Part shown: in pieces, positions 9,890 to 20,003 of the stretch | Layout of the letters: each line of letters opens with the position of its first letter | How positions within the stretch are numbered: position 1 is the first letter of the stretch | From: Acidobacteriota bacterium | GTDB taxonomy: Bacteria > Acidobacteriota > Terriglobia > Bryobacterales > Bryobacteraceae | Direction of reading: 5' to 3' | Length of the DNA: 64,000 nt | NCBI GenBank assembly: GCA_016871155.1 | Contig: VFZO01000006.1 | Span: 1-64,000, forward strand | Notes under the pieces: generated by a model | Told to the model about the DNA's origin: nothing | Database searches by the model: none | Seen by the model: the letters and a program-made list of their open reading frames with translations, nothing else | Program-made: the position numbers and the translations under genes

Positions 9890-10696
9890 TCAACCAAACC
9901 GCGCGCGGGCCTCGTTAAAATCCTCAAACACATACTTCCAGATCTCAGGGCCGGTCATGTGCGCAGTCCACGACGCTGCGGAATCCGCGTAGAGCGTTTC
10001 GCGCCTGGCCCACAAGGCATCCATGGCCGGGTCGTTCCCTGCGGCGAAAACGTGCAGCATCGGGAAACGGTAGTAGCGATAGCCGTGCCGCTCACCAATC
10101 CACCGCATCGCTTTTTCGCTGTAGAAGAACACGTGCTTGCCCGTCATGGGCGCCAGGTAGCCCCAATCGCTGTCCTGGTTCTCATACAGCTCCGTTGTGA
10201 AGAGCGCATAGCGCGGCCGTCCGGCGAACATGGCCGCCAGCTCGCGCCCCGGCTCCGCCAGGTGCTCCAGCACTTCGATTGCCGTGAGCGCCAGCGGCCG
10301 GACCGCCCCGGGGTCCGGCACCCGGTACGCCAGCGCGTATGCGGGCGACTCCTCGTAGAGATCGTAGGTATGGAAGCCAAACCCGCGGTCCCGCAGCATC
10401 CGGCACAGCATTCCTTCCGCGCCGCCCCAATCGAGCATCGGCGCCTGCCCCCGCAATCCAACTCCATCCAGCAGGTGCGCGCACAACATTGCCACCAACT
10501 GCGTTCTCTGTACCCGGCCCACGTCGTGGAGAATTCGCTTCTCCGCGTATGCTTCGTCCAGCCAGTGCGGCGCCTCGGTCTCCAGCGACTCGCACGCGGT
10601 GCACCGGTAGAGTGCCACATCGTACTTGCCCAGGATTGAAATCGAAAACCGCCGTTCGGCCTTCGCGCCGCACAGGCGGCACGCAATTTCCAGCAT
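9890..10696 (-). CDS. Class I SAM-dependent methyltransferase with N-terminal Cys4 motif
   Basis: CRLCGAK…CTACESLE zinc-ribbon-like motif, 'MLDWGGAEGMLCRMLRDRGF' motif I, 'LALTAIEVLEHLAEP'. Confidence 0.7.
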   Translation of the reverse strand: MLEIACRLCGAKAERRFSISILGKYDVALYRCTACESLETEAPHWLDEAYAEKRILHDVGRVQRTQLVAMLCAHLLDGVGLRGQAPMLDWGGAEGMLCRMLRDRGFGFHTYDLYEESPAYALAYRVPDPGAVRPLALTAIEVLEHLAEPGRELAAMFAGRPRYALFTTELYENQDSDWGYLAPMTGKHVFFYSEKAMRWIGERHGYRYYRFPMLHVFAAGNDPAMDALWARRETLYADSAASWTAHMTGPEIWKYVFEDFNEARARFG

Positions 10697-10700
10697 CGTT

Positions 10701-12902
10701 CTACGGTACCAGCCGCATCCGTTCCACGGAGTTCACTTCTACGGCGCCCCGCGAATAGAGCAGCGGGTGGTAGCTGCCGCCGGCCCACTCCTGCAGCAGG
10801 TTTGAGAAGAATGGGCTGGCCGGATCGCCCGATTCGCCCGGTGTGTTTGTAACCACGGACTTGTCCCAGTCCGACATGTCGAGAATCTGCCGGTAGCTTG
10901 CGCCCGCCGTCTGTTGAAAACCGGTCCCGCTCGTCGAGTTCACCGTGTTCGCGTCGCCCGGGCGCTCCACCGGACCCAGGTCCCACTTCGGCATGTTCAC
11001 CGGATGTGTGAACCGGACATGATGCAGCGCGCCCCACCGCCACTTCGCCTCGTTGGCGCCGAAACGCCGCTCGGCCTCGGCCACCGCATCGCGCAGCGCT
11101 CGCGCGTACGCCTCCGCTTTAGCCAGCTCAATCGCTCGCGGCAACTCCACCCGCGCTCCCAATTCGGCGCCGAATTCCGCAACCGCCAACTTCGCCGACC
11201 ACAAGGAGTAGAGCAGCGCCGGACGGGAGTCCACACCCATCACGCCGTCCCACGCCAGGAACTCGGCCAGCAGGCGTTTCTCCCTTTCCTCCAATCCCGA
11301 AAGGGTCCGCTTCCGCACCGCCGCTTGCATCGCGCGCGCGGCCATTGACCGCACGTCCTGCTGCATCCTCTGAAAGTCGTCCACGGAAAAACGCCGCTTC
11401 TCTCCGATCATTTCGACAATGCGCGAATGGCGCCACGGCTGCGCCCACTCATACGACAGCGCGTGTCTATAGCCCGCCGGCAGGATGTTGTGATTCGCCG
11501 TCGCCACGAATCCGGAGGCCGGGTTGTACACGCGCGGGTTCAGCTCCGGCGCCAGAAAGCCGCTCCACTCGTACTCGCCCGTGTGCCCTGGCACTGGCAG
11601 CAGGCCGCTCCAGTTCTTGCGCAACGGCGCCCAGCCGGAGGCGATCCAGCCCACATTGCCGCTCCGGTCGGCGTAGACCAGATTTTCCGACGGCACCTTG
11701 TACATCGCCGCGCCCTGTTCGAACTCCTTCCAGTTCTTCGCGCGCGACAGCCGCAGCGCCGCCAGGTATCCCGCCGCGCCCGGCTCGGCGCCCACCCACT
11801 TCAGCGCGTACGCGCGATTGCGCGCCGCGTCCTCCGCGATCACGGGTCCATGCAGCGTGTACTTCAGTTCCACGCGGCGGGGCGCCGTCTCGCCCTTTAC
11901 CGCGATCTCTTCCGTCACCACCTCCATACGCTTCCACGCGCCCCTATATTCGTAGCGCAGCGGATCGGCGGGGTCGATCTTTTCCACATACAGGTCGCCC
12001 TGATCGATTCCCACGATGGTGAAGCCAAACCCGGCCTCCTCGTTGTGGCCCAGCGCGATGCCGGGCAGAGCCGGTTCGCCGGCGCCGATCACGTTCCAGC
12101 CGGGCGCCACCAGATGCACCGTCTTCCGCAGCGACGGGTTCTTGATCGGCCGGTGCGGATCGTTTGCCAACAGCGGCTTGCCGGTGACGGTCTTCGATCC
12201 GGCCATTACCCAGTTGTTACTTCCGATCGCTTCGGGTTCGATGCGCGCGTCGCCGATCGCGTCGGTGTAGTCCTTCAACAGAGCCGGCGTAATGCCGTCC
12301 AGGTTCAGGCCCCGCGGAATTTCGATGCGAATCGCCGGATCCGGCGGCAACAGCTTCTGCACCGCCTCCAGACCGAAGCGCTGTATGTCCTGTGCCCGCG
12401 CCACCTCGCGCGCCACATTGCGAATCATCAGCAGGCCGGCGATACGCGCCGTTACGTCTTCCGCCGTCCACAATCCGGGGTCGTACCCGGCTGCGCGAAA
12501 CTCGGCGGGCCGTTTACCGCCCAACGAGCCGATATAGGCGTTGATGCCCTGCGTGAATGCGGTTGCGATCGCCTTCGCGTCGGGCGAGTAGCTGGCCCAC
12601 TCCTTCTGCCAATCGCCGCGGTATTTGACTAGCCGCGCGATTCTGTCCCGGCCCAGCGCTGAGGGTCCCAGCACCTCTGCCAACCGGCCCGTGCCCACGC
12701 GCCGCCACAGGTCGATTTGAAAGAGCCGGTCCTTCGCCGCAAGCCACCCCTGCACGAAAAACAGATCGTCCGCCGATTGCGCATAGATGTGCGGAATCCC
12801 CCACTTGTCGCGGAGGATTTCGACAGGCTTCCGAAGACCCTTCGCGGGAATGTCCTCTGCGATGGTGCACGGTATGAAAAGAAGCGGCAGTAGGCGGAGC
12901 AT
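10701..12902 (-). CDS. Penicillin acylase family (Ntn hydrolase)
   Basis: 733 aa; 'EAIGSNNWVMAGSKTVTGKPLLANDPHRP' with the Gly|Ser autoprocessing site; 'EILRDKWGIPHIYAQSADDLFFVQG'. Confidence 0.88.
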   Translation of the reverse strand: MLRLLPLLFIPCTIAEDIPAKGLRKPVEILRDKWGIPHIYAQSADDLFFVQGWLAAKDRLFQIDLWRRVGTGRLAEVLGPSALGRDRIARLVKYRGDWQKEWASYSPDAKAIATAFTQGINAYIGSLGGKRPAEFRAAGYDPGLWTAEDVTARIAGLLMIRNVAREVARAQDIQRFGLEAVQKLLPPDPAIRIEIPRGLNLDGITPALLKDYTDAIGDARIEPEAIGSNNWVMAGSKTVTGKPLLANDPHRPIKNPSLRKTVHLVAPGWNVIGAGEPALPGIALGHNEEAGFGFTIVGIDQGDLYVEKIDPADPLRYEYRGAWKRMEVVTEEIAVKGETAPRRVELKYTLHGPVIAEDAARNRAYALKWVGAEPGAAGYLAALRLSRAKNWKEFEQGAAMYKVPSENLVYADRSGNVGWIASGWAPLRKNWSGLLPVPGHTGEYEWSGFLAPELNPRVYNPASGFVATANHNILPAGYRHALSYEWAQPWRHSRIVEMIGEKRRFSVDDFQRMQQDVRSMAARAMQAAVRKRTLSGLEEREKRLLAEFLAWDGVMGVDSRPALLYSLWSAKLAVAEFGAELGARVELPRAIELAKAEAYARALRDAVAEAERRFGANEAKWRWGALHHVRFTHPVNMPKWDLGPVERPGDANTVNSTSGTGFQQTAGASYRQILDMSDWDKSVVTNTPGESGDPASPFFSNLLQEWAGGSYHPLLYSRGAVEVNSVERMRLVP

Positions 12903-12928
12903 GTTCCACTCAGTCTACTGCCAAGCCG

Positions 12929-14284
12929 TTACGGCCGCAGGGCGCTCACTTCATCCGGCAGCGCTGTTGTCAGCGCCATCGCCGCCCAGCTTGTGGCCGC
13001 TGCCGAGATCCATTGATCGCGTCCATGCGGGAAGCCCGAATCGCGGAGCTGCTGCACGGGGTTGGCGCGTGTCCGCACCACCCACGTGCCGTCGTCCAAT
13101 CGCGTACGCGCCAGATATGCGACGCCCGCCGGATTCCGGACGCGTGCCGCGTCCAACGCGACGATCGCCATTCCGGTTGCGTAGGCGTCCGGCTCCAGTC
13201 CGTCTAACTGGGCCCAACCGCCGCCCGGACGCTGCGCCGCCAACAGTTCGGCCACCGCGTCCTGAGTCTCCGCGCCGCCCCAGACAAGGCCAAGCAGACG
13301 CATGGCCTTGTCCTCGGTCGTCGCAGGTTTCGAACGGATCAGCCATTCGCGGGCCTGCGCAACCCGAGAGCCGGCGTCCCGCCCGAAAATCGAAAGCGCC
13401 CGCAGGCTCAGCGCCGCCGCCGTGAACCGGCTCGCCTCCATGGGAGGCCGGATTCCAAGCATGACGAAACCGCCGTCGGGCGTCTGGGCGCGGGCGAGCG
13501 CCGCCGCCATCGCCTCGGTGGTTTCGTCGGGCGCGTAGCCTTCGGCGTGCAGACCCAGCAGCGCGTAGCTAAGCGTCACGCCGGGGTTCGGCACGTTGAC
13601 CCTGCCTTCCAGGAGACCTTCGCGAATCGGCCGGTACATGGCCACTACCGCCTTCACCTGCTGGGCCGCGATCGTCTCGTCGACCGGTATGCCGCGCTTC
13701 CGCGCCATGCCGTTCAACATCTGCGGCAGCGATTGATGATGGCACGACACGCAACCCGAAGCTTTCACGAACTGCGGCCCGCTTTTTTGCAGCATCGCCA
13801 CGGCGGAGGCGGCAGCGCTGCGAATCGAATCCCGGTCGCTCGCGCCGGCCGCCCGCAACCGGGCCGCCAACGCCATATCGCCGCGCCGCGTTGCCCATTG
13901 CAGCGCGCTCTCACCGGCTAAGTTCTTTACCCCTGGATCGGCGCCGTGCCGCAACAGCGCGTCCACCAACGCCGGATTCGGCGTGTCCAGGCCCACGGCC
14001 CACATCAAGGGCGTGCTGCCGGCCGCGTCCGTGGCGTTCACCTTGGCGCCGCTATCCAGCAGCGACTGGGCCATTTCCAAATTGCCATGCATCACCGCCA
14101 GCGTCAGCGCCTGCCAGCCGAAAAAGTTGCCTACGTTCGGGCTCTCGCCCTTGGCCAGCGCCTCGCGAACGGCCGGCGTCTGGTTCGTAAGCGCCGCCCC
14201 CACCATTCCTGGGGGCGGCGAAAAATCGGGAACCTGCGCGGTCAATAAAAAGGGAATCAAGGTAACAAGAATTGTTCGTTGCAT
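12929..14284 (-). CDS. Secreted ankyrin-repeat protein with a CxxCH motif and C-terminal terpenoid-cyclase-like (alpha-toroid) repeats
   Basis: Start MQRTILVTLIPFLLTA|QV; ankyrin repeats 'GWQALTLAVMHGNLEMAQSLLDSGAKVNATDAAGSTPLMWAV'; 'ASGCVSCHHQSLP'; 'QTPDGGFVMLG…QRPGGGWAQLDG' motifs. Confidence 0.7.
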   Translation of the reverse strand: MQRTILVTLIPFLLTAQVPDFSPPPGMVGAALTNQTPAVREALAKGESPNVGNFFGWQALTLAVMHGNLEMAQSLLDSGAKVNATDAAGSTPLMWAVGLDTPNPALVDALLRHGADPGVKNLAGESALQWATRRGDMALAARLRAAGASDRDSIRSAAASAVAMLQKSGPQFVKASGCVSCHHQSLPQMLNGMARKRGIPVDETIAAQQVKAVVAMYRPIREGLLEGRVNVPNPGVTLSYALLGLHAEGYAPDETTEAMAAALARAQTPDGGFVMLGIRPPMEASRFTAAALSLRALSIFGRDAGSRVAQAREWLIRSKPATTEDKAMRLLGLVWGGAETQDAVAELLAAQRPGGGWAQLDGLEPDAYATGMAIVALDAARVRNPAGVAYLARTRLDDGTWVVRTRANPVQQLRDSGFPHGRDQWISAAATSWAAMALTTALPDEVSALRP

Positions 14285-14353
14285 ACTCGGTCTACAACTA
14301 CCCACGCGCAACGGCAGGCCAATTTGGTTCAGCCCGCTACTCTTGTTACGGGA

Positions 14354-15400
14354 CTAGTCCACCTGTTCGAGAATCGCGAAGTCCCCGGGGTTCCAGGCTT
14401 GCGCGATGACATACCACTTCTTGCCCACCTTGCGCATCACCGCGTTGTGGATGTGCTGGAAGTTGGCCAGCCCCAACTCCTCTTTCGCCATGATCGTCGA
14501 GACAACCTTGTCGTCTTCGAGGATATAGATCGGCGCGCCCTTGGAGCGGTCCGGGCCGTGCAGCGCGCCGACCACCAGGTACTTGTCGTCGTAGTAGGTG
14601 TCGCAAGGGAAGGAACCCTTCGGCAGTTGCACCGTCTCCAGGTACTTTCCATCCGGCGTGAAGCGGTCGATCTCCGAATTCGGCCGGTCGGCGATGTCCA
14701 CGCGCTTCTTATTCACTACGGTTACGCCGTGCCCCGTTCCGAACTGGCCCGCGCCGGTGCCGCGTCCGCCAAACGCCATCGCGTTCCACTTCGCGTCGAA
14801 ATTCTTGCCAGGCGTCACTTTCGCCGTCAGAACGTAATCGAGCTTTGAGTAGCCGGTAGGAATGTAGAACATGCCGTTCAAATACTCGACGTCGGTGGGG
14901 ATGAACGCGCCCTTCGCCTTGAAGTAATCGTTCGCCGCCGCCGCGCCCAGGTCGGTATCCGCCGTCGGAGGCGCCAGCGTATGCACCAGCTTTCCGTCCA
15001 GTGTCGTTGTGTACACCTTGTTCGCCGCATTGCCGGGGAACGTCAGGTAGCTCTGCCCTTTGTCGGTCCACAACATGGCGTTGTGCATGTTGGTTTTCTT
15101 CATCTCTTCGTCGGTGGGCAGCAGTTTCACGCTCTTCAGATCCGCGCTGATCTGCAGAATTCCCGCGCCCGGCAGCGCAAAGTACGTCTCGCCCTTCCCC
15201 TTCCGTTTGTCGACGGCGAATCCGCCGTGCGCGGCCTTCAGTACGGCTTTCGCCTCGGCGGGCAGGATGTCCGAGGTATGCAGAACGCGGAACCGGAAAT
15301 TTCCCTGGCCGCTTACCTTCCCGACATTCCCTTGGGAGGCGGTGATCAGCGACACGGCGACAAGGCCAAGAAAAACCGGCAGGATCGGCGAAAGTTTCAT
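14354..15400 (-). CDS. Secreted beta-propeller-like protein
   Basis: MKLSPILPVFLGLVAVSLITA signal peptide (alternative start 15412); propeller-like sequence (NHL/6-blade type). Confidence 0.55.
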   Translation of the reverse strand: MKLSPILPVFLGLVAVSLITASQGNVGKVSGQGNFRFRVLHTSDILPAEAKAVLKAAHGGFAVDKRKGKGETYFALPGAGILQISADLKSVKLLPTDEEMKKTNMHNAMLWTDKGQSYLTFPGNAANKVYTTTLDGKLVHTLAPPTADTDLGAAAANDYFKAKGAFIPTDVEYLNGMFYIPTGYSKLDYVLTAKVTPGKNFDAKWNAMAFGGRGTGAGQFGTGHGVTVVNKKRVDIADRPNSEIDRFTPDGKYLETVQLPKGSFPCDTYYDDKYLVVGALHGPDRSKGAPIYILEDDKVVSTIMAKEELGLANFQHIHNAVMRKVGKKWYVIAQAWNPGDFAILEQVD

Positions 15401-15413
15401 AGTTCTGAACATT

Positions 15414-16787
15414 CTACTCCCTATTGAGCCTGCGCGAATCCGGGCAGGGCTGGCTTTGCAAACGAAGTTCGATTCCATCTCGATTGGCGGCCGCGGTGAC
15501 AATCAGCGGGTGACTCGTCGCCGGGCCAGGCATCAGGCCTCTACACCTCACACGGATCGCCGAAAAATCCTCGGCGACGAGTTCGCCGCTTGCGCCCCTT
15601 AGCAACGAAATCGTGAAACTGCCGTCGGCCGCCGCGGTTGCGCCATCGGGTTCCGTCGAGCCAGTCCCGCGGAATTTCACATTCGCCCGAGGCGCGGGGC
15701 TCCGCTCTCGAAATACAACCCGTCCCCGGAGGATGACGGTTGGCTCGAACCCTGGGATTCGAATATCCATTCCCGTCAACTTCGCTCCAAGGTCAACCTG
15801 CACCACACCGGCTTCCTGCCGGCGGGCCGTGCCGGGATAGAAGATGCGGCCGAAAGGTCTCTTGCCGCTGACGGACCCCATTCGATTCACGGAAACCAAG
15901 TACGCGCCAACTGGTACTTCTCGAAGTTGGTATCTGCCGTCCGCATCTGTGCACCCGAAGCTTTGGGCGGCCTGCGCGTTTTCGCCGTCCACCGGCGCCA
16001 GGTCCAAACAGACACCGGCAATTGGCTGCCCTTCGGGCGAAACAACGCGCCCGCCAATAGAAGTATCTTCCACCAAAGTGAAGTTTACACTGACGCCCGT
16101 CTTTGCGCCCAGTCCTACGGCCGGGTCCGTACCGCTCGTGGCTTGGCGTTGAATTGAGCTGCCCATCACGTAGCGGAACTCGATCCGCCAACCCTTCGGT
16201 GCCGCGGCGGAGACTCTGTAAGTGCCCGGTGGCAAATCGAGCAACTCAAAGAACCCCTCCCCATTCGTAGTGGCGGAACGAAGAAGCCCCTCGCCTTCGA
16301 TTGATATTTGAATTCCGTTCATTCTGGGCTCCGGCCCGCCGGTGGTTCTCCTGCTGCGGAAAACCAGCCCCGAAATCCGCGTTCTGGAGGCGGAGTGCGG
16401 CAATGCGCGCAAAAAGGCCAGATCGTCCGTCGCATCGCTCACCTCCGTGGAGCGATGGCATCGGGGCATTCGCAAGCCCCCCTCTTCCGTCTCGATCAAG
16501 TAGAAAAGCACCTTCTGTCCCGCGCGCGTATTCCAGTCGCAGCTAGTGCCACCCTGTCCTATTTCGTATATTTCCCCAGCCTTTGTCCCTTTGAATGGCT
16601 CCACAACGCGCAGCCAGGCCGTCGTGTCGCCATCGGAATCTGAAATCTTCGCCGGATCGGTCTTAATGACTTCGCCGGTAAACACCTTTTTCGAATTGCG
16701 CCACGCTTCGTGCGCTGACGGCCATCCGCTGCAACTACAAGCCCATGCCGATACTCCGGCAAGTCCGAACAGTACCGCACGTCTCAT
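15414..16787 (-). CDS. Secreted protein: TIMP/NTR-like N-terminus plus carboxypeptidase-regulatory-like (CnaB) domains
   Basis: 'AWACSCSGWPSAHEAWRNSKKVFTGEVIKTDP' followed by 'GGRVVSPEGQPIAGVCLDLAPV…YQLREVPVGAYLVSV'; start 16787 or 16808. Confidence 0.6.
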   Translation of the reverse strand: MRRAVLFGLAGVSAWACSCSGWPSAHEAWRNSKKVFTGEVIKTDPAKISDSDGDTTAWLRVVEPFKGTKAGEIYEIGQGGTSCDWNTRAGQKVLFYLIETEEGGLRMPRCHRSTEVSDATDDLAFLRALPHSASRTRISGLVFRSRRTTGGPEPRMNGIQISIEGEGLLRSATTNGEGFFELLDLPPGTYRVSAAAPKGWRIEFRYVMGSSIQRQATSGTDPAVGLGAKTGVSVNFTLVEDTSIGGRVVSPEGQPIAGVCLDLAPVDGENAQAAQSFGCTDADGRYQLREVPVGAYLVSVNRMGSVSGKRPFGRIFYPGTARRQEAGVVQVDLGAKLTGMDIRIPGFEPTVILRGRVVFRERSPAPRANVKFRGTGSTEPDGATAAADGSFTISLLRGASGELVAEDFSAIRVRCRGLMPGPATSHPLIVTAAANRDGIELRLQSQPCPDSRRLNRE

Positions 16788-16822
16788 ACCCGAAATTCTA
16801 ACTCGCATAAACTAGGAACTCT

Positions 16823-17611
16823 ATGCGTCCGCTCGCCATAGCCGCTCTCGCCCTGCCGCTGCTCGCCCAACACGGCCGGTATCTCAGCGATTCCCAGCAT
16901 CCCTCCATCGGCAACCCCCAAGCCGTCGCCGCCGGCTCCAAGCTCTTTATGGGCTCTTGTGCCGGCTGCCACGGCCCCGATGGCGGCGGCGGCGCGCGCG
17001 GGCCGAATCTTGTTCGCCGTTCCCTATGGCATCCGCTCTCCGACGACGCTATTTTCAACGTCATCCGCAAAGGCGTTCCTAGCGCCGGCATGCCGCCCAC
17101 CCAGTTGCCGGACGATCAGACATGGAACCTCGTTGCTTTCCTCCACGCGCTCACCGGCCCAGCCTCCACCAATCCCGTGCCCGGCGACGCCGCGGCAGGC
17201 AAGGCCATCTACTCCGGGGCCAAGGCAGGCTGTGCCAACTGCCACGCCATTCGCGGGCAGGGCGGCCATTTGGGCCCGGACCTCAGCAACATCGGCGGCA
17301 GCCGGCCGCTCGCCGTCATTCGCGAAGCCATCGTCGAACCGGCCAAGGACCTCTACTACCTCGGCAACGAAGCCGCCACCGTCACCCTCAAGAACGGCAA
17401 GACCCTCAAGGGCGTGGCCAAGAACCGCAGCAACTACTCGCTACAGTTTGTCGACACGGCGGGCCGCCTCCACCTGATCGCCATGAACGACGTACGGGAA
17501 CTCGCCCTCTCCTCCACTACGCCTATGCCCACCGACTATGTCAAGCGCCTTACCCGCGACGAACTGCGCGATCTCCTCGCCTATCTCGCCGCGCAGGACA
17601 TCCGCAAATGA
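16823..17611 (+). CDS. Diheme c-type cytochrome
   Basis: Two CxxCH motifs (CAGCHG, CANCH); signal peptide MRPLAIAALALPLLA|Q. Confidence 0.85.
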   Translation: MRPLAIAALALPLLAQHGRYLSDSQHPSIGNPQAVAAGSKLFMGSCAGCHGPDGGGGARGPNLVRRSLWHPLSDDAIFNVIRKGVPSAGMPPTQLPDDQTWNLVAFLHALTGPASTNPVPGDAAAGKAIYSGAKAGCANCHAIRGQGGHLGPDLSNIGGSRPLAVIREAIVEPAKDLYYLGNEAATVTLKNGKTLKGVAKNRSNYSLQFVDTAGRLHLIAMNDVRELALSSTTPMPTDYVKRLTRDELRDLLAYLAAQDIRK

Positions 17612-19194
17612 AACTCCTCGCACTCACCCTCTCCCTGGCCGCCTTCGCGCAGGTCCAGCACGAACAGATCGCCAAGGGCGCGGCCGAGGATTGGCTCACC
17701 TACGCCGGCAACTACGCCGGCTGGCGCTACAGCCCGCTCAATCAGATCACCTCCGCCAACGCGAAAAACCTCGCCGCCAAATGGGTTTATCATGTGCCCG
17801 GCGCGCGCGGGTTAAAGAGTTCGCCCATCGTCTACCAGGGCGTCCTTTACGTCACCAACACCAACTCCATCTATGCCATCGATGGGCGCAGCGGCCGCCT
17901 GATCTGGCAGTATGCCGATCCGCGTTCGAAGAGCAACAGCGTCGATCGCGGCGCCGCTATCTGGGGGGATCGCGTCTACTTTACAACCAGCGACAACTAT
18001 CTCGTTGCGCTGAACCGCCACACCGGCGCACTGATCTTCAACAGGAAGTTCGCCGATATCGAACTCGGCACCACCTCCGCCTCCGCGCCGCTAATCGCCA
18101 AGGGCAAAGTGATCGTGGGCAGTTCCGGCGGCGATAGCGGCATGCGCGGCTTTGTCATGGCGCTGTCGGCCGATACGGGCGAGACGCTCTGGAAGACCTA
18201 CACCGTGCCCGCCAAGGGCGAGAAGGGCGCCGAGACCTGGGGCGACCTCATCGACTACGGCGGCGGTGCCGCGTGGCTCTCCGGCACGTTTGATCCCGCC
18301 TCCAACACGCTCTACTGGACCACGGGCAACCCCTGGCCCGACTATAACGGCGACGTTCGCAAGGGCGACAACCTCTACACCTGCTCGCTCATCGCTCTCG
18401 ATCTCAACACCGGCAAAATGAAGTGGTACTTCCAGTTCACGCCGCACGATACTCACGATTGGGACGCGCAGAGCTGGCCCGTGCTTCTCGATACCGAGAT
18501 CGACGGCAAGCCGCGCAAGGCCGTGCTCCACGCCAATCGCAACGGATTCTTCTATGCGCTCGATCGCGAGACCGGCGAATTCCTCCGCGCCACGCAACTC
18601 ATCGACAAAGTCACCTGGGCCAAAGGCATCGATGCCAAGGGCCGGCCCATCGAACTGCCCAACGCGCAGCCAACGCCTCAGGGCAACTGGGTTTGCCCCA
18701 GCGTCAAGGGCGCGACGAATTGGATGGGGCAGTCCTATAATCCGGGCACCGGTCTTTTGTACGTCCTCACGCTGGAACAGTGCGGCATGTACTTTAAGTC
18801 GTCGCAGGAGCCCGTGCCGATGAAGAACTTCTCGGGCGGTGGCGCCACCGAGGAAGGCGGGCAGGTAATCCTCCGCGCGCTCGATCCCAAGACCGGCAAG
18901 CGCACCTGGGAGTACCCGATGACCGGCGTCGGCCGCATGTGGACCGGCACCGTCTCCACGGCCGGCGGAGTTCTCTTCACAGGCGACGACGACGGCCATT
19001 TTGTCGCCCTCGATGCCAAGTCCGGCAGGAACCTCTGGCACTTCAATCTCGGCGAAACACTCACGGCATCGCCGGTTGTGTATTCCATCGACGGCAAACA
19101 GTACGTGGCGATTCCGTCTGCGACCGCGGTCTTCGCATTCGGACTGTTCGAGCGCGCGGTGGGTGTTGAGCCGCCGGTGATCCGGATGCGATAG
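17608..19194 (+). CDS. PQQ-dependent alcohol-dehydrogenase-like quinoprotein
   Basis: Start at 17608 (ATGA overlap with cytochrome c stop); signal peptide MKLLALTLSLAAFA|Q; 'DWLTYAGNYAGWRYSPLNQI', 'TTGNPWPDYNGDVRKGDNLY', 'FQFTPHDTHDWDAQSWPVL'. Confidence 0.9.
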   Translation: MKLLALTLSLAAFAQVQHEQIAKGAAEDWLTYAGNYAGWRYSPLNQITSANAKNLAAKWVYHVPGARGLKSSPIVYQGVLYVTNTNSIYAIDGRSGRLIWQYADPRSKSNSVDRGAAIWGDRVYFTTSDNYLVALNRHTGALIFNRKFADIELGTTSASAPLIAKGKVIVGSSGGDSGMRGFVMALSADTGETLWKTYTVPAKGEKGAETWGDLIDYGGGAAWLSGTFDPASNTLYWTTGNPWPDYNGDVRKGDNLYTCSLIALDLNTGKMKWYFQFTPHDTHDWDAQSWPVLLDTEIDGKPRKAVLHANRNGFFYALDRETGEFLRATQLIDKVTWAKGIDAKGRPIELPNAQPTPQGNWVCPSVKGATNWMGQSYNPGTGLLYVLTLEQCGMYFKSSQEPVPMKNFSGGGATEEGGQVILRALDPKTGKRTWEYPMTGVGRMWTGTVSTAGGVLFTGDDDGHFVALDAKSGRNLWHFNLGETLTASPVVYSIDGKQYVAIPSATAVFAFGLFERAVGVEPPVIRMR

Positions 19195-19367
19195 AGAGTT
19201 AGAACTTTTTTTCGATGCCGGCCTGTTTCAGTACCGGACATGACATCGGGAATGGCCGCGCTCGACATTGGCACCCTCAACGTCGATCATTGTCGCCAGC
19301 CGAAGGGTAGCACCGAGCGTCCCGCCCGCAGAGCCTCGTTCTCCGGTAGAATAAGGCAGCCCGGATC

Positions 19368-20003
19368 ATGCACGGCCACCGTCATCCATTCTTCGTCCGC
19401 CTCACGCACTGGCTGGCGGCACTTGCGCTCTTGACTCTGCTCGTGACCGGCGCGGCGATCCTCCTCTCTCACCCCCGTTTCTACTGGGGCGAAACGGGCA
19501 ATCTGAATGAGGAGCCGCTCTTCACGCTTCCCCTGCCGGCATCGCGGGGCAGCGTACCCACCGGCTACGGCTTCGTGCTCGCGGATCAGAACGGCTGGGC
19601 GCGAAGCTATCATTTTCTCTCGGCATGGCTCATCGCCATTACGGGGCTGTTCTACGTGTCCCTCGGCGTCGCCTCCCGGCACGTCGCCCGGAAGCTGGTT
19701 CCGAACGGTCCGCCGCCGCCGGGCACCTACAACAATCTCCAGCGCGTCACGTATCTCCTCGTCGTTTTCGCCGCGCTTCCGTTAATGATCTGGACCGGCC
19801 TTGCCATGTCGCCCGCGTTTGTCGCCGCCGTGCCATTCACCGCCACGCTCTTCGGCGGTCAACAATCGGCGCGGACCATCCACTTTTTCACCACCGTTTT
19901 TCTCGCCGCGTTCCTGCTCGTCCATCTCGTCAAGGTGTACCAGGCCGGCTTCCGCTCTCACGTCACGGCCATGATTTTCGGCACATCGAAGGAGTCCCAA
20001 TGA
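19368..20003 (+). CDS. Cytochrome b561-type membrane subunit
   Basis: 'RLTHWLAALALLTLLVTGAAI', 'IHFFTTVFLAAFLLVHLVKVY' histidine-bearing helices; overlaps Mo-enzyme start. Confidence 0.8.
   Translation: MHGHRHPFFVRLTHWLAALALLTLLVTGAAILLSHPRFYWGETGNLNEEPLFTLPLPASRGSVPTGYGFVLADQNGWARSYHFLSAWLIAITGLFYVSLGVASRHVARKLVPNGPPPPGTYNNLQRVTYLLVVFAALPLMIWTGLAMSPAFVAAVPFTATLFGGQQSARTIHFFTTVFLAAFLLVHLVKVYQAGFRSHVTAMIFGTSKESQ

Noticed and set aside
11427-12632. 401-aa plus-strand ORF opposite penicillin acylase; similar long ORFs at 7714-9414 and 18091-19041
   Set aside because: Antisense or frame-shifted to clear protein families; composition-driven, no recognisable domain
14192-14220. Perfect 10-bp inverted repeat CGCCGCCCCC-N9-GGGGGCGGCG
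   Set aside because: Lies inside the ankyrin gene just after the signal peptide and lacks a downstream T-tract in the coding direction; probably Gly/Pro/Ala codon bias, though an early-coding mRNA hairpin cannot be excluded
17122-17607. N-terminal extension of the PQQ dehydrogenase ORF
   Set aside because: Out-of-frame read-through of cytochrome c; signal peptide and ATGA overlap place the start at 17608
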